Source of the DNA: Candidozyma auris
Lineage: Eukaryota > Ascomycota > Pichiomycetes > Serinales > Metschnikowiaceae
Direction: 5' to 3'
Length of the DNA: 64,000 nucleotides
Assembly (NCBI RefSeq): GCF_003013715.1
Contig: NC_072813.1
Location: 992,001-1,056,000 of the forward strand
Position 1 is the stretch's first letter. The number at the start of each line of letters is the position of its first letter. The notes below the pieces were generated by a model. That model had not been told where the DNA came from and did not search any database. It saw only the letters and a list, made by a program, of their open reading frames with translations. Both the position numbers and the translations under genes were made by a program. Positions 63,118 through 64,000 of this stretch are shown here, in pieces.

Positions 63118-64000
63118 ATGTGGTCCCAACTAGAGGTATGTTAGATATTAAAGAGCGTTTTTTTTGCCTCCAATTCAAGCTTTCTGCCTGAAAGGCCTTC
63201 TTGATCATCAACTAACAAGCAGATAGAACAGGCCCACATAGCGTATGCTTGCGTGGGGATCTTCAGCACGCTCTTTTCTCTAATGTCCTTGTTTGTGAAA
63301 GAACGCTTGTTTATTGGTGAAGCCACCGTGGCCACGCTTGCCGGCTTGATCTTTGGACCCCACTGTCTAGACTGGTTAAACCCAATTAAATGGGGCAACT
63401 CAGATCACTTGACCCTCGAAATTTGCAGAATCGTCTTGTGTATTCAGATCGTGGCCGTGGCAGTGGAACTTCCTCGGAAATACATGAAGAAACACTGGGT
63501 TTCTGTGGCAATATTCTTGCTTCCTGTGATGACTTGCGGCTGGTTGGTGGTGGGCCTATTCATATGGGCCCTCATACCGCATTTCAATTTTGCTGATGGC
63601 CTTTTGGTTGCAGCCTGTGTCACGGCAACTGACCCTGTGTTGGCAGCAGCCGTTGTGGGTAAGGGTAAGTTTGCTCAGCGTGTTCCGGGCCACTTGCGTA
63701 ATTTGCTCACGGCCGAATCTGGCTGCAACGACGGAATGGCGTTCCCTTTCATCTTTCTTGCCTTGAATCTTGTTACTCAGGCCAATTACGCCAGACACGT
63801 GGTGAGAGACTGGTTTACCTTGACGATTCTCTGGGAGTGTTGCTTTGGTGTTGTACTTGGCGTTGTTCTTGGGTATGCCCTTAAGAAGGCTGTGGCCTTC
63901 GCTGAAAAAAAGGATTTGATCGATAGAGAATCTTTTTTGGCGCTTTTTGTGTTTTTGGCTCTTGTCTCTGCCGGCGTGGGCTCCATGCTTGGTGTTGACG
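63118..64000 (+). CDS. NHA1: Na+(K+)/H+ antiporter Nha1/Cnh1, 5' part (spliced, cut by window end)
   Basis: Exon 1 is 63118-63135 (MWSQLE); exon 2 starts at 63223 and runs off the window. The joined N-terminus, MWSQLE then [12 protein letters not shown], matches yeast Nha1 (MAIWEQLEVSKAHVAYACVG). The 265 visible residues have about eight TM segments with the family hallmarks [51 protein letters not shown] and [12 protein letters not shown], the Asn-Asp ion site. It exports Na+, Li+ and K+ across the plasma membrane in exchange for H+. The long C-terminal tail is beyond the window. Confidence 0.93.
63136..63222 (+). other. NHA1: NHA1 intron, 87 nt
   Basis: Donor GTATGT just after codon 6, branch AACTAAC at 63210-63216, acceptor AGCAG ending at 63222. 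Phase 0. The intron position after six codons resembles that in CTP1. Confidence 0.88.

Overview
This window is nuclear chromosomal DNA of an ascomycete yeast. It carries tightly packed, mostly intronless genes whose products match Saccharomyces/Candida housekeeping families, one intron-containing tRNA-Tyr, and no transposon, virus, rRNA or CRISPR. The yeast almost certainly belongs to the CTG (CUG-Ser1) clade. In four genes (NOP4, SIT4, PEX4, GCG1) CTG codons fall where the family has serine or a polar residue. Read as Ser they restore the RRM F-S-x-Y-G, the PP6/Sit4 polar pair before PVTVCGD, the E2 W-S-P-A and the gamma-glutamylcyclotransferase Y-G-S-L. Introns are few, very short (47-104 nt) and lie near or before the start codon, with GTATGN donors and a CTAAY branch site close to the acceptor. 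I could not fix the species; a Clavispora/Metschnikowia-like relative is an inference from intron style only.

Layout. 0.5-10 kb: NOP4 (ribosome biogenesis), SIT4 (PP2A-like phosphatase), RSM18 (mitoribosome), INH1 (F1-ATPase inhibitor), PEX4 (peroxisomal E2 with a long extra C-terminus), BIM1 (EB1). 10-20 kb: a C2H2 protein, PET117, a Pho80-type cyclin with a probable 5'UTR intron, an RTA1-family membrane protein, TFA1 (TFIIE alpha). 21-30 kb: CTP1 (tandem NAGNAG acceptor), BSD2, an AYR1-like reductase, a degenerate secreted SurE-like protein, a MUP3-like methionine permease. 30-40 kb: a Pex15/Pex26-like tail-anchored protein, RAD17, VMA6, COG8, ULS1, SEC72. 40-50 kb: an unrecognised protein, HIS5, MRPS17, TOK1, FUN26, AIM3. 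50-64 kb: DPH2, a spliced membrane SDR, spliced SPC2, MAG2, TRE1/2-like, tRNA-Tyr, GCG1, and the 5' part of a spliced NHA1/CNH1 antiporter cut by the window edge.

Functional links. BSD2 and the TRE1/2-like protein are known partners in Rsp5-dependent turnover of metal transporters, and both here carry PPxY motifs. PEX4 and the Pex15-like protein belong to the same peroxisomal receptor-recycling machinery. HIS5 has two Gcn4 sites and an upstream ORF; the methionine permease has an overlapping CACGTGA/TGACTCA element. The most striking unexplained signal is a 10-bp sequence, TTCGCARCCA, found 13 times without mismatch, all in gene-upstream regions and in either orientation. It looks like the site of a general promoter factor I cannot name.
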